Shown here one piece after another: positions 1-8,815 of a DNA stretch of 64,000 nucleotides; positions within the stretch are counted from its first letter, which is position 1; every line of letters starts with the position of its first letter. The notes beneath the pieces were generated by a model. The model worked only from the letters and a program-made list of their open reading frames with translations. It had not been told where the DNA came from and did no database searches. Location of the stretch: the NCBI GenBank assembly GCA_038237225.1, contig JBBRYX010000005.1, positions 1 to 64,000 of the forward strand, given 5' to 3'. The stretch comes from DASVUC01 sp038237225. GTDB lineage: Bacteria > Planctomycetota > Phycisphaerae > Tepidisphaerales > Tepidisphaeraceae. A program made the translations under genes and the position numbers.

Positions 1-67
1 GCGACTCCATGTGTGCCTCACAAGCCGCATAGACACGCTCACGCAAATCCAGCGAATAGGCCTCCAT
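1..67 (-). CDS. IS630-family transposase, N-terminal fragment cut by window edge
   Basis: Reading leftward from an ATG at 67 gives 22 codons starting MEAYSLDLRERVYAA before the window ends. YSLDLRERV is the usual opening of IS630/Tc1-type transposases and leads into their first DNA-binding helix-turn-helix. The catalytic part lies outside the window, so whether the element is intact cannot be judged. It probably marks the edge of an insertion sequence. Confidence 0.72.
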   Translation of the reverse strand, partial: MEAYSLDLRERVYAACEAHMES

Positions 68-94
68 GCCAACCTCCGAAAATGTCCAGCGGGT

Positions 95-120
95 AGTGTA
101 CACAAAAAAGTGTGTACACT
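95..120. repeat. Perfect 10-bp inverted repeat upstream of the transposase
   Basis: AGTGTACACA and TGTGTACACT form a perfect inverted repeat with a 6-nt spacer (105-110). It lies 28 bp upstream of the transposase start. It may be the terminal repeat of the IS630 element or an operator for the transposase gene. The other end of the element is outside the window, so the two cannot be told apart. Confidence 0.5.
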
Positions 121-245
121 GATGTTAAATACGCTCTAGCCAGCACGAGGACGTTTCGTTAAGTAAGGTACATCGGGGGATAGGACACCAATTGAACTCT
201 TTATCGCCGAAACTACTAACATTGACGGCAGGTATGTGACCGCCC

Positions 246-692
246 TTACCGAGCCTCGTCAAGGGGGATGATCGTCTCTTGGGCGCGATAGCGGGAGCGG
301 CCAAGGATGGCCTTGTTGTTCTGAAAGCGGATTTCGCCATCGTCGCGGTCGCCGAGGGTGAAGATACCGACGCTGGTCATCAGCAGGCGGTCGCGTTTCT
401 TGGCATCGTACCGGACCCGATCCGCATGGAAACCGACCAGCAGCAAATCCTCGAAGACGCCTGTTCCGCCGCCCGATGAGCGGGCGTGCAGGACGTGCGT
501 GCCGCCGGGCGAGACGCCAAGGTGTTGATAGTCAAACCAGCCGCCGTCCTTCAATTTGATTTTGGTCCAGCCGTCGCGCGCGGTGAACGCCACCGGGTGT
601 TGCTGGCTCTCCGTGCAACCTTCGACATCGACGGCGGCTATGATCCGGAATTTTAGCGTGCATTCTTCATGTCCAAAGAGGCTCCCGGTCAT
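246..692 (-). CDS. Hypothetical protein, 148 aa
   Basis: The product is 148 residues, hydrophilic, with no signal peptide or membrane segment. It starts MTGSLFGHEE at an ATG; an in-frame TGA lies 36 bp upstream, so the ORF is not a longer gene cut short at this end. I do not recognise the family. The glycine-rich stretch around residues 70-80 and the alternating polar/hydrophobic C-terminal half suggest a small beta-rich domain. It follows the GT39 gene on the same strand with a 74-bp gap and could be co-transcribed with it. The ORF opposite it is shorter and less protein-like. Confidence 0.5.
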   Translation of the reverse strand: MTGSLFGHEECTLKFRIIAAVDVEGCTESQQHPVAFTARDGWTKIKLKDGGWFDYQHLGVSPGGTHVLHARSSGGGTGVFEDLLLVGFHADRVRYDAKKRDRLLMTSVGIFTLGDRDDGEIRFQNNKAILGRSRYRAQETIIPLDEAR

Positions 693-766
693 CGGCGTCG
701 CCAGGGCTGTCCAGGCGCAAGAGCATCATGCAGATGCAGCGCGCTTCCTCCGCAGGCGAGCACCGT

Positions 767-2539
767 TCAGGAGCCGGGCGACACGCACACGTGCCACACC
801 CCATGGTTCTTTTCAGCCGCGCCGATCTCGCGCCAGCCGGCCAGCTCAGGCGGGAGCGATTGCCCCACCGCCGCGTGCACCATCACCGCCGAGGGCCTGC
901 CGCTCGCGGTGACATACGCCAACGCATCGGTACGGGTGACCATCCGATTCAGGTAGATCGTCGCGTCAGTCGGCGAGTCTGCCAGTCGGCCAGATGGCGC
1001 GTAATGCCATACCGGCGCGTCCGGGGGCAATGCGCGCACGATGGCATCGGCAATCGGTCGACCGTCACTTCGGCCGCGCCGGCTGTCGCGATATCCGTAC
1101 GTTAGCAGCGCCTGTACGCCGATCATGAGGATGACGCCCGCGGGTAAGAGGGTCCGGCGACCAGTGGAATCCGCGCGCCAAGCGGCGAGAATGATGAGCA
1201 GCCCGGCGACTGATGTCCCCGCCGCCAGCCTCCATGACCACCACCCACCAGCGCCGTGCAGCCGCTGAACCAGCGGGGTCGCGCCAACCAGCGCCAACCC
1301 GACGACGGTAACCGCGAGCATCGCGAACGTGAGCTGCGCCATCAGCCGCCGCCACGGCTCCACGTCCTTCTCTTTCGCGTCATTGCGCGGCACCAGGCCA
1401 AGGGCGCAGATGAGCGCGGCGGGGGCGAGCATCGGCTGAAGGTAGCGATCGTTCTTATCTTTGAAGAACAGCATGACGACGATGGGCGCCAGGACCATCG
1501 ACGCCAGCAGCACCGCGCGCGCGGACCGCTCCTGCCACAACAAGGCGCTGCCGAGAAATAGGAACCCTGCCCACGGCAGCAGCAGCGGCACCAGTGCCAG
1601 ATAGACCCACGGCGGGTCCGGGGCCATTTCCGTCGCGCCCACGCGCGTCACCTCGCGATACCACGCGGCCAGTTGCCCGCTCGTCCGCGTCGCCACCCAG
1701 ATCGGCCACGGCAAGGCGATCAAGAGCGCCAGCGTCACCGCCGCGCCGATCGCCCACCACTGAATTGGGCGTCCGCTCACACCTCCACCCCGCCACCGCC
1801 GCCAGGCAATGAAGACAGCCATGGGCACGACGGTCTGCACAAGTGCAACGGGCCCTTTGCTCATCAGCGCCAGCCCCACAGCAGCGCCCCCCGCCACACA
1901 GATCATGAAGGGATGCCGCGGTCGGCGGAGCAGCAACGAAGCGAAGAGTGCGTTGGCGGTCGTGACCCACAGCGCCAGGTGCACGTCGGTGGTCATCGAT
2001 CTTCCGAACCGCAGGAACAGCAGGGTCGAGCCCATTATCGCCGCGGTGGCGAATCCCACCCGGTCCGAGCCCGCGACGACCCGCCCCAGCCACGCAGCCG
2101 CCACCAGTGTAAGGCATGCCATCGCCAGCGCCGGACAGCGGACGGTCCAGGCAAGCCTGCGGTACGCGGCGTCGCGCTCCGCGATGTCAGAGAGCGCCTG
2201 GACCTGTGACGGTCGCACAAAAATCGCGGTGATCCAGGTTGGCAGCGGCGGCTTTGCGGTGCGCGGCTCGCCCTTAAGCGTGGGGATCAGCCAGGGCCCC
2301 CCGCGGCGCATTTCCAGCACCGTCGCAACGACCAAGTTCTCGCTGCCGCTGGAGAATTCCAGCCACGACAGCGTGGGCGCCACCCCGACGAAGAACACCA
2401 CCGCGATCAGTGACGACAGCAAGGTGAAACGCGCGGGCCCGCGCACAAGGCCGTCGTTTGCAGAGTATTGCGCGGCGTGTGAAACATCAGCGATGTCTCC
2501 GTGCGCATCCGCCGTCGACGCCACGTTGTCAGATAACAT
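767..2539 (-). CDS. GT39/ArnT-like membrane glycosyltransferase
   Basis: Predicted GT-C glycosyltransferase that moves a sugar from a polyprenyl-phosphate donor on the outer face of the cytoplasmic membrane. From MLSDNVAS it has about 590 residues. The first membrane helix is near residues 38-58, followed by the acidic EFSSGSEN loop (61-68) and PRTAKPPLP (about 92-100), the layout of ArnT/PMT enzymes in which an acidic residue of the first outside loop is catalytic. Many more hydrophobic helices follow, then a soluble C-terminal tail. I chose the ATG at 2539 because the paralogue at 31.9 kb becomes similar just after it. The frame stays open to a GTG at 2689, giving about 50 extra residues of unrelated look. 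The acceptor is unknown. Confidence 0.85.
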   Translation of the reverse strand: MLSDNVASTADAHGDIADVSHAAQYSANDGLVRGPARFTLLSSLIAVVFFVGVAPTLSWLEFSSGSENLVVATVLEMRRGGPWLIPTLKGEPRTAKPPLPTWITAIFVRPSQVQALSDIAERDAAYRRLAWTVRCPALAMACLTLVAAAWLGRVVAGSDRVGFATAAIMGSTLLFLRFGRSMTTDVHLALWVTTANALFASLLLRRPRHPFMICVAGGAAVGLALMSKGPVALVQTVVPMAVFIAWRRWRGGGVSGRPIQWWAIGAAVTLALLIALPWPIWVATRTSGQLAAWYREVTRVGATEMAPDPPWVYLALVPLLLPWAGFLFLGSALLWQERSARAVLLASMVLAPIVVMLFFKDKNDRYLQPMLAPAALICALGLVPRNDAKEKDVEPWRRLMAQLTFAMLAVTVVGLALVGATPLVQRLHGAGGWWSWRLAAGTSVAGLLIILAAWRADSTGRRTLLPAGVILMIGVQALLTYGYRDSRRGRSDGRPIADAIVRALPPDAPVWHYAPSGRLADSPTDATIYLNRMVTRTDALAYVTASGRPSAVMVHAAVGQSLPPELAGWREIGAAEKNHGVWHVCVSPGS

Positions 2540-2689
2540 GCGGGCGAATTGTAGCGACGGCTTGCGATGTCGCGACCCTCGAAGGGCAGCGGCTCGCAGG
2601 TCGCCCGCCAGGTGCACGACCCACTTCAGTGCCTCGACGCGCAGCTCGCGCGGCTGCGCTTTGTTAGCCAGCACCTTCGCCCGCTTCAC
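2540..2689 (-). other. Open frame upstream of the GT39 start, possibly a small gene run into it
   Basis: A GTG at 2689 overlaps the TGA of the preceding ORF (GTGA), the arrangement of translationally coupled genes. It opens about 50 codons including LRVEALKWVVHLAGDL, then runs in frame into the glycosyltransferase. This could be the remnant of a small second gene of the 2.7-3.2 kb cassette whose stop was lost, or an N-terminal extension of the enzyme. The GT39 paralogue at 31.9 kb has nothing similar, which favours a remnant. Confidence 0.3.
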
Positions 2690-3179
2690 CTCGTCGCCCC
2701 GCTGTTGATGCCGGGGACGATCACCTCGACACAGCAGACCGGGTGGACGGTCTCGCACCGATCGCACCGGCACGTCTCTTCGCCCGTGGGTCGAGGGTCG
2801 TCCGGCAAGACCACGCGCACCCGGCCAGGAGCGCGGATGCAGCACGGGCAGCCGGCCTGCACCTCCGCCGCCAGTTTTTCCAGCTGCATCAGGCGATTGC
2901 GGATCACGGTGCGTCGTTCCTCAGCTTCGCCTGCGCGAGCAGCAGCCTGCTCCAGCGATTCCAGCCGCTCGAACAGGTCGGCTTCGACTGGCTTCCCGAG
3001 CGTCCGCTCCAGCAGCTCCTTGATGGCCGGTATCTCCCCGTCCTTCGCCAGCACCATGAGCTTCTTCGCGACCGCCCGCATGTCCGCCGGCGTCACCGTC
3101 TCCAGCAGCGCGGAGCGGAGCGGAGCGAGCTCACCTTCTTGGCGTGCGGGTTGCCCCGCCCGCCCTTGTTCCCGGGTAT
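2686..3179 (-). pseudogene. Small cassette ORF broken by a 5-bp repeat expansion
   Basis: The downstream frame, from a GTG at 3096, encodes 136 residues starting TPADMRAVAKKLMVLAK, with a coiled-coil-like middle and a C-terminal half holding CPCC, CRCDRC and HPVCC clusters that could bind zinc. The upstream part, PGNKGGRGNPHAKKV, lies in another frame. Between them CGGAG occurs three times (3111-3125); removing one copy joins the parts into SSLRSALLETVTPADM. The upstream frame begins at an ATA (3179) just after a stop, where an ATG would be expected. I read this as a decayed gene. The PGNKGGRGNP opening resembles small phage or cassette proteins, but the function is unknown. Confidence 0.55.
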
Positions 3180-3225
3180 AGAAACCGGCCGCTACTCTCG
3201 TCCCGACTTTCGCCGTTGCCCGCGC

Positions 3226-3375
3226 TCATGGAGAGTTGTTCGACGCGGGGTCCGCGATGAAAGGTTGGCTGGTCGGGCCGGACGTTGGTTGGTAGGCACC
3301 CGCCGACGGCAGGACGACTGCAATCGCCAGTACCAGTCCGACGCTCAACCGCCAAGCATGTAAACGCAGCTTCAT
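3226..3375 (-). CDS. Tiny putative exported peptide, 49 aa
   Basis: MKLRLHAWRLSVGLVLAIAV is a short basic N-terminus followed by a hydrophobic core ending in PSAGAYQ, a standard signal peptide with a likely cut after SAGA. The mature part is about 22 residues rich in P, S and T. A strong GGAGG lies 5 nt from the second of two adjacent ATGs, which decides the start at 3375. No family is recognised. It could be a small secreted peptide or the remnant of a longer exported protein. Confidence 0.45.
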   Translation of the reverse strand: MKLRLHAWRLSVGLVLAIAVVLPSAGAYQPTSGPTSQPFIADPASNNSP

Positions 3376-3541
3376 CATTGCCTCCGTGCGCGAGTGCGTC
3401 CTCTTTTGAAGAATCATTCGCCGGACTTGCCGACGATCAGGTTCATGACCGGAGCGAGGATGGACGCGCCAGACGCGGGGAGGGATGCGTCGGCAGCGAG
3501 CGGGGAAACGTCAGGCACCGTCCGTCGAACGCCGGATGGGT

Positions 3542-5260
3542 TCAGTCGGCTTGATGAAGTGCGCGGACGAGAACCCACTTTCTTGGTTTCTCGGCCGATT
3601 CCTCCCAGCGCAAACTCGATTCCGCCGCCACTTCCTCCAAGGTCAACCCCGGCGGCAAATCGCCGCCGAGCTTCTGTAGCGCGCCGCGATTGATGAGCAA
3701 GCCGTTCACGCCGGGACGATCGCTGAGGAAACGCACAACTTGATCGCCGGTCTGAAGCACGGGGTGCGGCTCGCGAGCGCCGAGGTAATACACCACGGTG
3801 GCCACCTGGATCGGCGTTACCTGGTAAAACGCCAATTCCGTCGGAACTCCCGGGATCGTGCGGATCGATTCGACAAATCGCCGGGTCGTTCGCGCCGAGT
3901 CGAGGCTCACATGCGAGAAGGAGAGGTATCCGCCCATCAGCACGGCGGTTGCGACCAGCGCGCCGGCGTACTGTGGCGCGGTGCCCGCCATCCTCGCGAG
4001 CAGCGCCGGCCGCCACCGATCCATCAGCGCCGCCGCCAGACCGAGGAAGCTGATCGCCGCCAGTGAAACCACAAACCCGCCCGGGATCGGAATGGGCGCG
4101 AGGCGACTCACGATCGGCCAGGCCGCGCAAAAAAGCGAGCCGCCGATTGCCATCACTAGCACGATGTTTTTCTGAATGCCAAGCGCGATTCGCCGCTCTT
4201 TGACAAACTGCGCCGACAGCAGGAACCGTGCGCATAGAAGCGCGCAAAACGGCAGGAGCGGGAGGATGTAGTACCCGCGGCGCGATCCCGACGCGGTGAA
4301 GAACAAAAACACCAGGAGCGACGCCTCCATGATCCAGCGCGTGGGATAGTCGCACGCAAACAGCCGGCGTCCGCGCCGGGCGGCGGCGATGAGAGCGATC
4401 ACCAGCAGCGGCGCCCAAGGCAGGAAATGGATCGGCAGGTAATAGAGGTAAACGAAAAACGGCTCCTTGTGGTCAAACGGATCGAAGAATCGCTGCACGT
4501 TCTGTTGGAAAACTAGATTCAGTCCTCCCTGGGCGTAGGATCCGCGGGTGATCGACTCGACGGCGAATGGCGCAAAGTAGAACGCCGATCCCACGGCCAG
4601 CGCCGCCAGATGAGAGAAGGTGAGAAAATGCCTCCATCGATTGCCGCGGAGCAGGTCGGGAAGCACCGCGATGCACGGCACGGCGATCGCGCCCAGTCCC
4701 TTCATCTGCGCACCAACGAAGCAGATGACGTAGAAGACCAGGGAAGTCCAGAATCCGGCGCGATCCCGACGGCCCCAATACCAGGCGATCGCGAGCAGGC
4801 TGAACGCGAGGTTCTCCATGTCCGCCTGCCCCGTGCGCGCCCAGAACAGAAAACCATAGCAGCCGAGCAGGATCCAGCCGGCGATGCGCCCGGCCTCGGC
4901 GACCCAGAGCCGCCGCCCGAGATAAATCGTCGCCCACAGCGCGACGATGCCGGCGATCGCGCTGGGCATCCGAATGGCCCACTCGTTCACGCCGCCCGTC
5001 AGCTTCGACGCCAGCGCGATCGTCCAATACCCACCAAGTGGCTTGTCGAAATACGGTTCGCCGTTGATGCGCGGGTGAAAGTAGTCGCCCGAGAGCAGCA
5101 TGTTGCGCGTCACTTCGGCCCAGCGGCTCTCCGCCGTCCAAAGCTCGCGCACTCCGAGCGCCCAGAACATCACAAAGAAAACCAACGCCCAGAAGAAGAC
5201 TGAACCCCCGAATGACGCGCGGGGGGAGACGGGATCGATTGAGATGGCTGCGTCTGTCAT
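3542..5260 (-). CDS. GT39/PMT-family membrane glycosyltransferase, 572 aa
   Basis: Predicted polyprenyl-phosphate-sugar-dependent transferase of the dolichyl-phosphate-mannose/ArnT type. A helix at residues 19-38 is followed by TAESRWAEV (42-50), which carries the acidic-plus-basic catalytic motif, and by PYFDKPLGGYW (69-79), the conserved FDKP element of the family. About 11 further hydrophobic helices run to residue 440, and a soluble domain ends the protein. It is more typical of the family than the enzyme at 0.8-2.5 kb and is not a close paralogue of it. It lies 88 bp downstream of the MFS transporter gene on the same strand. Substrate and acceptor are unknown. Confidence 0.88.
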   Translation of the reverse strand: MTDAAISIDPVSPRASFGGSVFFWALVFFVMFWALGVRELWTAESRWAEVTRNMLLSGDYFHPRINGEPYFDKPLGGYWTIALASKLTGGVNEWAIRMPSAIAGIVALWATIYLGRRLWVAEAGRIAGWILLGCYGFLFWARTGQADMENLAFSLLAIAWYWGRRDRAGFWTSLVFYVICFVGAQMKGLGAIAVPCIAVLPDLLRGNRWRHFLTFSHLAALAVGSAFYFAPFAVESITRGSYAQGGLNLVFQQNVQRFFDPFDHKEPFFVYLYYLPIHFLPWAPLLVIALIAAARRGRRLFACDYPTRWIMEASLLVFLFFTASGSRRGYYILPLLPFCALLCARFLLSAQFVKERRIALGIQKNIVLVMAIGGSLFCAAWPIVSRLAPIPIPGGFVVSLAAISFLGLAAALMDRWRPALLARMAGTAPQYAGALVATAVLMGGYLSFSHVSLDSARTTRRFVESIRTIPGVPTELAFYQVTPIQVATVVYYLGAREPHPVLQTGDQVVRFLSDRPGVNGLLINRGALQKLGGDLPPGLTLEEVAAESSLRWEESAEKPRKWVLVRALHQAD

Positions 5261-5348
5261 CGTGTTCTTTCCGCGACCGCCTGCACGGCGAGTGTGCCAC
5301 GGCGGTTGTCAAATTTCCTGAAAGCCAAGGGCCCGCGGGTTCATTCGA

Positions 5349-6548
5349 TCATGATTGCGGAGTGTTTCCACGGATTGCCGAAAACACGCGCAGCCTCGCC
5401 AGCAAGGCCAATAAAGCCAAGGCTGTCACGCCGCAGGACACGAAGCCAACCCGCACTCCGTAAAGCTGAGTCAGCAGCCCGACCAATAGCGGTCCCACCA
5501 TGTCGCCGAACTCTTTGAAGGATTGAGCCGCGCCCATGCTCGCGCCGAGTTGCCGCTGATCCACAAGGGTGCTGACAAGTGTATCGCTGTTCGTCCAAAC
5601 CGTGCCGATCCCGATGCCGGCAACGACAACCACCACGATCAATGTCGCGCCAGCGGTGAACGTGATCGTGATGATGGCGAGCGCTGCGAGCAGAAGACCA
5701 ACGGCAACCGTCGCCTTGATATTGATTCTATCGGCGAGATGGCCCGCGAGCGGCTGCACGAGGAGGTAGCTCAACGTGGCGACACTCACGCCCACCCCGG
5801 ACTTTAGTGGCGAGTAGCCAATACCATGCAGGTAGACCGGCAGAAACCCGAACAGGATGCCGACCAGAAACATGTTGATGACGATGACGGCGTAGACCGG
5901 CAGCAATCGAGGCTCTTTGAAAATCAGGAAGAACTGCTTGAGCGTGAGTTCATCCTCATCTTCCAACTCTGTGGCACCAGCGCGATCGCCGGGCAAGAAC
6001 AGGCTGAGTAGAAGGGCCACGATGCCGACTCCCGCGGAGACCACGAAGACCATCCAGAATCCATAGCCATGAACGAGAAAGCCGCCGAGCGCCGGGGCAA
6101 TGACGTAGCCGGCACCTTTGATCGCATTGTAGATGCCGAAGGCCCGTCCCCTGCCCTGCGAGAAGTATTTGGCGACCAACGTGATGGACACGGTGGATAA
6201 CGCGGCCGCACCCAAACCCTGAACGAATCGGACCAGCAATAGGAGCTTGGGGCTGATGACCAAGAAGAGTAATGATCCGAGAACAAAGATGACGAGGCCC
6301 GCCAGCAACGTCCGCTTCATTCCGCTGCGGTCGGCGATCAAACCAGCCGTAGGCTTGGCGAACAGTTCAGCGAAGTCATAGACGCCGATCAGTAGACCGA
6401 TCATAAAGGCACCAACGCCGACTGTCTCTGCATACAATGGAAGGTTCGTAGCGACGATATGCGCGCCAAAAGAAGTGACGAACCCGGATAGCGCCAGAAT
6501 GATCAGATACCAGTAGCGATGAAGCGACGATTTTTGCTCGGTACTCAT
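5349..6548 (-). CDS. Major facilitator superfamily transporter
   Basis: The 399-residue protein has about 12 hydrophobic helices and the MFS loop 2-3 motif as GLIADRSGMKR (69-79), with a degenerate repeat GHLADRINIK in the second half. A charged cytoplasmic loop (around 195-210, ELEDEDELTLK) separates the two six-helix bundles. It resembles bacterial drug or metabolite efflux proteins, but the substrate cannot be read from the sequence. The ATG at 6548 opens MSTEQKSS, followed by the first helix at about 13-32. The downstream GT39 gene may be co-transcribed. Confidence 0.88.
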   Translation of the reverse strand: MSTEQKSSLHRYWYLIILALSGFVTSFGAHIVATNLPLYAETVGVGAFMIGLLIGVYDFAELFAKPTAGLIADRSGMKRTLLAGLVIFVLGSLLFLVISPKLLLLVRFVQGLGAAALSTVSITLVAKYFSQGRGRAFGIYNAIKGAGYVIAPALGGFLVHGYGFWMVFVVSAGVGIVALLLSLFLPGDRAGATELEDEDELTLKQFFLIFKEPRLLPVYAVIVINMFLVGILFGFLPVYLHGIGYSPLKSGVGVSVATLSYLLVQPLAGHLADRINIKATVAVGLLLAALAIITITFTAGATLIVVVVVAGIGIGTVWTNSDTLVSTLVDQRQLGASMGAAQSFKEFGDMVGPLLVGLLTQLYGVRVGFVSCGVTALALLALLARLRVFSAIRGNTPQS

Positions 6549-6637
6549 TTCGTTTTGTCTTCTCCTCGCTACGTCGACTGAGCGAAGATTGGTCCCGGCT
6601 CGTCAGCACCGTGTTAGTCAATCTTTTGGCACCGGGA

Positions 6638-6784
6638 CCGGATTTACGCCGTCACGACCTGATTCAATTGAATCACGAGGTAACTCAAAGTGTTTCAGGT
6701 CCTGACTCAACTGTTTTAGGTCCTGACGCAAGTGGTTTAGACGTTGAAACAATTGATTCACGCGCGAAAACAAATCTTTTTGGA
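6638..6784. repeat. 21-bp tandem array, about seven degenerate units
   Basis: Units of exactly 21 bp follow each other at 6638, 6659, 6680, 6701, 6722, 6743 and 6764. The best match is between GTAACTCAAAGTGTTTCAGG and CCTGACTCAACTGTTTTAGG. On the minus strand the units encode heptads VNQLFQR-LNHLRQD-LKQLSQD-LKHFELP with leucines at coiled-coil spacing. There are no unique spacers, so this is not CRISPR. It lies 45 bp upstream of the KNDP-type ORF. Confidence 0.7.
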
Positions 6785-6828
6785 CGATTTTTCCGTCGGC
6801 GCTCAAGTCGCCGGTTGCCGCCTCACTC

Positions 6829-7080
6829 TTGGGACGATTGTCATTCGCTCCCCCGGTGCAGCGAAAGATCAGCAAGGCCAAGCGCAAGCCGAAGCCGAAG
6901 GTGAAGAACGATCCGAAGCTCGTCGCCGCCGCGCGGGAGCTGCGCGATCGTTGGCTGGAACGTGTAAATGGCGACACTTCGGCGCTTCTGTCGCATGGAA
7001 AATACGACGTGAGCAAAGCGATCGCGAGCGGTGAGGCTCGGTCCGTCCCTCTTCCCAGAGCACTTCTCCAAGCCCCTTGA
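6829..7080 (+). CDS. Small repeated-family ORF (KNDP...RELRDRWLERVN)
   Basis: About 83 codons from a TTG; no ATG is available. A basic lysine-rich N-terminal half is followed by KNDPKLVAAARELRDRWLER and then LLSHGKYDVSKAI. Almost the same protein core is encoded at 22.73-22.99 kb in unrelated surroundings. Conservation of protein over DNA argues for real coding in this frame and against the 132-aa ORF on the opposite strand. The helical core could bind nucleic acid, but that is a guess. Both copies lie downstream of a 21-bp tandem array. Confidence 0.5.
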   Translation: MGRLSFAPPVQRKISKAKRKPKPKVKNDPKLVAAARELRDRWLERVNGDTSALLSHGKYDVSKAIASGEARSVPLPRALLQAP

Positions 7081-7189
7081 ACCCCTCAGCCTGTCCACCC
7101 CCACGTCTTCCAGTCCATCTCGCGCACGATAATTCCTGGGATTAAAAACGGTTCCATCGGGCACTATTGGGTTGTACGTTGTGACCACG

Positions 7190-8815
7190 ATGGCCGAAGC
7201 TGCGCAACAACTTCTTGCCGATGGATCAACCCGTCGCCGCGCCGCCTGGTGGATCAAGTGGATTTCGGTGGGCGTGATCATCGTCTGCCTCTTTCTGATC
7301 GTCCGCCTGCTGCCCGTCGAGAACGCGATGCGGTGGCTGACAAATTGGGTCAACCCGCGCGGGCGGCTGGGCGTCTGGGGGCCAATCGTGTTCGCACTGC
7401 TCTACACTCTGGCGGCGGTTTTGTTCGTGCCGGGATCGGCGCTGACGCTTGCCGCGGGGGCGATCTTCGGGCTGCTGTGGGGAACGGTGATCGTCTCCAT
7501 CGCGTCCAGCATCGCCGCCGGCATTGCCTTCCTGATCGGACGCTATCTCGCACGCGCCGCCGTCGAACGGCAAACCGCTCGTTACCCAAAATTTGGAGCC
7601 ATCGACAAAGCAATCGGCGAGGAAGGTTGGAAGATCATCGCCTTGTTGCGTCTATCGCCAGCGGTTCCGTTCAGCGTGGGGAATTATCTGTATGGCGTGA
7701 CGTCGGTGCGATTCTGGCCGTACGTGCTGGCGAGCTGGGCGGGAATGCTGCCGGGCACGTTCATGTACATTTATCTCGGCCACCTCGGCAAAACCAGCCT
7801 GGCGGGCGCGCAGCGCACGCCGGGGCAGTGGGCGCTACTGATCATCGGATTGGTCGCGACGATTGCGGTGACGGTTTACGTCACCTGGCTGGCGCGCAAG
7901 GCGATTCGTGGGCGCGTCGAGGACGGCGCGATATCGAAAAGAAATGGAGAGCCGACTGTGAATCAGCAGACAGGCATGCGCGGCGCTGTTATCACTGCGA
8001 TCCTCGCAGCGCTCGTCGTTGCGGGGACGGCGTGCTCTTACCTCAACAAGTCAAAGCTGAAAAACCTGTTCGGTCCTCCCGCCGCGAATCTCAAGGAGGC
8101 ATATCAGGAACAGGCCGGCGGCACGATGTTCGATCACTCTGCTTTTGACGAGCTGCTGAAGAACCACGTCGCCGAAGGTGGATGGGTGGACTATGAAGGT
8201 CTGCGACGCGAATCGGACAAGTTCGATCGTTACATCGCGTCGCTGGCTGATGCGCCGTTCGACAGTCTTGGCCGCGACGAAAAGCTCGCTCTTCTCATCA
8301 ACGGCTACAACGCGTTTACCTTGCGGCTCATTCTCGACCATTATCCGCTCAAGTCGATCAAGGACATTCCCGGCGACAAGCGCTGGGAGGATGCGAGGTG
8401 GAAAATCGCCGGAAACACCTGGTCGTTGAACCAGATCGAGCACGAGCAGATCCGGCCGAAGTTCAAAGAGCCGCGAATCCACTTCGCGCTGGTCTGCGCC
8501 GCGGTCGGCTGCCCGCCCCTGCGCAAAGAAGCGTATGTGGGAAGCCGGATCGACACGCAGTTGGAGGATCAGGCGCGTTACGTTCACGCCCACGATCGGT
8601 GGTTTCGCTTCGACGCCGATAAGAACGTGGCCCATCTCACGAGCCTCTACAAATGGTACGGCGGGGATTTCGAGCAGGTGGCCGGCGGGTCAGTCTTAAA
8701 CTTCGCGGCGCGATATTCACCGCCCTTGAAGGCCGCGATGGACGCGGGGGACAAGCCAAAGATCGAATGGATCGATTACGACTGGACACTGAATGACAAG
8801 GCGAACCAGAGATGA
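7190..8815 (+). CDS. TVP38/TMEM64 (DedA-like) membrane domain fused to DUF547
   Basis: 541 residues. The N-terminal part (about 20-240) is a TVP38/TMEM64 (VTT, SNARE-associated) membrane domain with FVPGSALTLAAGAIFG and LLRLSPAVPFSVGNYLYG, the two conserved half-loops of the family. After a short linker and another hydrophobic helix near residue 265 comes a soluble DUF547 domain (about 310-535) with GWVDYEGL, INGYNAFTLRLIL and ALVCAAVGCPPL. The two domains are usually separate proteins, so this is a fusion. Its stop overlaps the next ATG (ATGA), showing operon coupling. DedA relatives act in membrane lipid handling; the role of DUF547 is not established. The ATG at 7190 is preferred over upstream TTG/GTG codons. 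Confidence 0.85.
   Translation: MAEAAQQLLADGSTRRRAAWWIKWISVGVIIVCLFLIVRLLPVENAMRWLTNWVNPRGRLGVWGPIVFALLYTLAAVLFVPGSALTLAAGAIFGLLWGTVIVSIASSIAAGIAFLIGRYLARAAVERQTARYPKFGAIDKAIGEEGWKIIALLRLSPAVPFSVGNYLYGVTSVRFWPYVLASWAGMLPGTFMYIYLGHLGKTSLAGAQRTPGQWALLIIGLVATIAVTVYVTWLARKAIRGRVEDGAISKRNGEPTVNQQTGMRGAVITAILAALVVAGTACSYLNKSKLKNLFGPPAANLKEAYQEQAGGTMFDHSAFDELLKNHVAEGGWVDYEGLRRESDKFDRYIASLADAPFDSLGRDEKLALLINGYNAFTLRLILDHYPLKSIKDIPGDKRWEDARWKIAGNTWSLNQIEHEQIRPKFKEPRIHFALVCAAVGCPPLRKEAYVGSRIDTQLEDQARYVHAHDRWFRFDADKNVAHLTSLYKWYGGDFEQVAGGSVLNFAARYSPPLKAAMDAGDKPKIEWIDYDWTLNDKANQR

Noticed and set aside
1809..2708. 299-codon plus-strand ORF
   Set aside because: Antisense to the GT39 gene; serine/alanine/arginine-rich shadow.
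6618..7016. 132-codon minus-strand ORF with coiled-coil heptads as a complete gene
   Set aside because: Most of it is antisense to the KNDP-type ORF, which is conserved at protein level elsewhere; only the heptad array part remains of interest.
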